Assembly: GCA_027575765.1 (NCBI GenBank)
Contig: JANBPT010000083.1
Span: 1-64,000, forward strand
DNA: 64,000 nucleotides
DNA from: Tieghemiomyces parasiticus
Taxonomy: Eukaryota; Kickxellomycota; Dimargaritomycetes; Dimargaritales; Dimargaritaceae
Direction: 5' to 3'
How positions within the stretch are numbered: the first letter of the stretch is position 1; each line of letters starts with the position of its first letter. The notes beneath the pieces are model-generated. The model had not been told where the DNA came from. It saw only the letters and a program-made list of their open reading frames with translations, and did no database searches. A program made the position numbers and the translations under genes. Below, piece after piece: positions 61,013-64,000 of the stretch.

Positions 61013-64000
61013 GCTGAGCAGTGCTGAATTAATAGGTCGGTAAGTTACTATGCTGAATTAAGGGCGAAGTGGTTGTTATGGAAGGATAGAATGGAGGGTC
61101 GTAAAGCCGTAAACGGGGTCGTATGAAATTAACGTTAAGGTGAATATTAATGTATCCCAGGAGGGAATAAGCAGCCTAAACTACTTCTGTTACCTAGTGT
61201 GCGTATGGCTGAAATCGGGATGTGTCGCTTTATATATACATGAGCTGATGACTTCGCTGGCTTGATGGCTATAGTGGGCAAGCCATTCGAATGGCTTAGC
61301 TCGGAGATGGGATAATGAGAAGCGGACTGGCATCCATCAGTATTGTGGGCCAAGGGATGGAGGGGCTCAGAAGCTGCCAGCTATGAGGTTAGATCTACAC
61401 GGTCCATGAAGGCCGCCTTGCTCCTTAACGAGGTAAGGAAATCGTATTTCATATTTGGCCACTCCACCTACATTTGTTCATGTGTGAAGTTTTCCCATCA
61501 TAACTGCTCGGCTTCTCAACATCGTCGGCAATGAGCCTTCGTCAATTTGAGCCAGTATAGATTATTATCCCGCCACGTATCCCCCCCTCCCCATGCAACC
61601 CGCCCAACGCTCAGTACACCATAACCTCCACATCTTAACCTTCATTCTCGTCTCTATATAGTGAAGAAAATCATGGTTTATAGACATGGCGAAAGATGAA
61701 GTAGACATTGCAGCATCCCTTAAGGTAGCGGCGAGCGGTCACCCGGCGGTAATATTCGCTTGGCGCACATCCCCGCTGGCATTGATACTGTCCATACTCC
61801 AACTTCAGAACCTGCCCTACCAGTCCACACATGCTTGAACCCCTGACAAGCTATGGCTGTTTGACCTACTAGCTTAGCGTTATTCAATGTGGGAATGGGT
61901 ATCGAAGGTAGAATTGGACCTTGGAGGATCGTCATTGTTTTTTGTGCTCTGACTGGGCCCAACACTGACAATCAACCTAGTATCCTTCCCTTTTTGTCAC
62001 ATGTTCCATACCTCACTTCAAGGCCAGTGGGCCATAGCATTTTCGCAATGCCTATCCCATAACCCCCCCCTCCACAAGTTATTCATTCCGATCCCCATTG
62101 GATTCATGCACGGGCTGGACGATGGCCTGGATGATTATTTGGAAGGTACATTGGCAGCCATTTCGGATAACACTCGTTTTAGTGGTATGACCGGTGTTGC
62201 AACCTTCAAAGGAAGGCAGTATCAAGGAGAAGCAAAGTCAATGGCGGGTTTAAAGCTAACAATAAGGGATACCGTGGAACGCTTCTTTTCCTTTTTTTGC
62301 TCCCAACGAACGGTGGTAGCGTTAGCCCTCCGGAGGTGAGTCAACAATAAAGCGCCATCTACTATCCCTTCTAGCTACCACTGCTGTGTCGATCTAACTA
62401 CAAGTCGGATGGCAGTTATGGAATCCGGTGTTTTGAAAATCAAGCGGCTATTGTTCCCGCTCCAAGTGGTGTGCTCCTGTACTGACACCTGGTCTGTTGT
62501 TACCCGACTTATCGCAACGGGTGAATACCTTATTCTACCAGGCTAGGACTTGCATAGACGGCGGATAGGTTAACGGTCATTAGCCTCCGCATAAACTCCA
62601 GTTTCCCTTCGCGCTCGATTGTAAACAGCTGTTTCTTCAAAGAGTCAATGTAGCCTTAGCCTGGGCATTTTCATGTCACCATATAGGTTTTTTTCTCGAT
62701 CTTCATGCACAGTCTAGCGGCAGCCACCATGTAGGGATAAAGACCGTCATGCTGCAGTATATAAGAAATTGAGACACATGTAACCGCGTTGACTCTCTAT
62801 CCGCTGATGATTTAGACTGCCTGGAAGGTGCGGTTATATAGGGAGAATAATTTACGGCAGATGTGAGGTTAGGCCGTTGCTGTATTCATATAGGTTACTA
62901 GTCAAATGTAATACTTAATATTCCCTTCGGGATGGCATGCTGCATTAGTATGGAAGGGAGCGCAATGTGAGATACTCGGCCTTTCGAACAGTTCATGTAG
63001 AACAATGACGCTCTCAACGTCGGATTGTCGCCACTGGCCAATTGCGGCGAACGCCGCTTCTCCGCCCGCTCAAGGCTTTCCTTATCAGCCTCCCTAATCG
63101 GGATGGATGCTGGGGATTTCCCGCCAACCATGAGAGACTAGGCGGAAGAGAGACTGTAGTGGAAACGGGGGAGCATCTGTGAGCCGTGAAATTATAGTCA
63201 GCCTGCCTGCACGCATGGTCGCCATGAAGTGTAATGGTGAAAAAGAGGCTTGGTCGCGAAGGTGCCAATGTTTACTGGGCCATATCTTTTCGAGACGACG
63301 GCCCAGTTGATGAGCAGGAGCATAAGCTAACATTTGGTGATCAGCCAGGTGAAAGTAACGCTTGCGGCGGGATCGCCGGGCTCTTCTCACACAATCCTTC
63401 AATTAAGAACGATCTTTGCGGCAGAGCGGGCTTCACTTTCACTAACATATCCTAACACGCCCATCGCAAGCACCATGTATGTTGGTGGTGGGGCAGCGTG
63501 ACAAGTTAAGGATCGTGGTGAGGGATTGTCAGAGTGGCATATCCGCTGTCATACCCACTTTCACTTGGCAAGGGAAAGAAGAACGCCAGATCGCTTCCAG
63601 TAGGGAACAGGGGGAGGGGGTTAATTTAACGCCGTGTAAAATGCCGCGACTGTCATAGTAAAGACGTTGGCCATTGTATATCCAACTCAAAGAAACAATA
63701 CTCTGGTGATGATGATGTGGTTCCAGTTGGCCGTGAGGGGGGAGAGTCCCCGGCAGTAGGGAGAGGGGACGTTGTGTACATCAGATTTGGTTTCAGGCGC
63801 TGATGCACTCGGTGGATAGTAGAAGTAGAATTTAAGTAAGAGGAATGTGGAAATGCACCTATTCACGTGTGCGTCTTAACCACCAGGTACGCCAAGATAC
63901 ATGTCGTGCGAGTCGTACATTTCATGGCAATAGATTCTGTGTACAACTGTACCCCATGCGTATTAATATCATCTCATAGATTTCAGATGTAACCTTAGTG
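61013..64000. other. Gene-poor right end
   Basis: 3 kb with no recognisable gene. The best frames are 62001-62339 (+, 112 codons, with a weak CsbD-like pattern around GEAKSMAG) and a 50-codon frame from 61686. Neither is strong enough to call. The region is AT-richer than the gene blocks and could hold a gene with many short exons or an RNA gene that I cannot see. Confidence 0.5.

Noticed and set aside
1..64000. CRISPR arrays, bacterial operons or prophage
   Set aside because: No direct-repeat/spacer arrays other than the coding tandem repeat; genes are spliced and eukaryotic.

Overview
This window is nuclear DNA of a fungus. The genes are GC-rich, closely spaced and either intronless or cut by short GTAAGT...YAG introns, and their products are fungal or general eukaryotic: proteasome Rpt6, eIF3m, NOP2, NTF2, capping protein beta, the autophagy ligase Atg10, a GH17 beta-glucanase and telomerase reverse transcriptase. 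TERT of the canonical (non-Saccharomyces) kind, CsbD-like small proteins and a secreted F-box protein point to an early-diverging zygomycete-grade fungus, perhaps Kickxellomycotina/Dimargaritales. That placement is inference from protein character, not from a search.

Left part (1-16.6 kb): a CtIP/Sae2-type DNA-end-resection factor, cytochrome c heme lyase divergent from the ROK1 RNA helicase, a signal-peptide protein carrying an F-box, then a gene-poor stretch (10.8-13.2 kb) with several LTR remnants ending at a tRNA-Ser gene, then a secreted GH17 enzyme. Middle (16.6-44 kb): a dense housekeeping block with much convergent and divergent pairing: TERT, cysteine synthase, RPT6, tRNA-Gly, CAPZB, NTF2, NOP2, ATG10, eIF3m, a large F-box/LRR protein and an LSH/Irc5-type SNF2 remodeler. 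Right part (44-64 kb): two orphan genes, a solo LTR sitting 10 bp upstream of a second identical tRNA-Gly, a Rec114-like meiotic gene, two CsbD-like genes, three further proteins of unknown function (one with 16-residue repeats and an assembly gap), and about 3 kb without a convincing gene.

Most gene models needed splicing by eye. I rebuilt exons for CtIP, HCCS, ROK1, the secreted F-box protein, TERT, cysteine synthase, RPT6, CAPZB, ATG10 and eIF3m by requiring consensus splice sites, conserved frame and agreement with known family sequence. REC114 is only partly resolved. The points most worth following are the TERT gene with its separate C-terminal exon, the CtIP homolog without a visible CDK site, the secreted F-box protein, the solo LTRs with perfect 4-bp target duplications next to tRNA genes, and the pair of genes sharing a 41-residue CsbD-like module.
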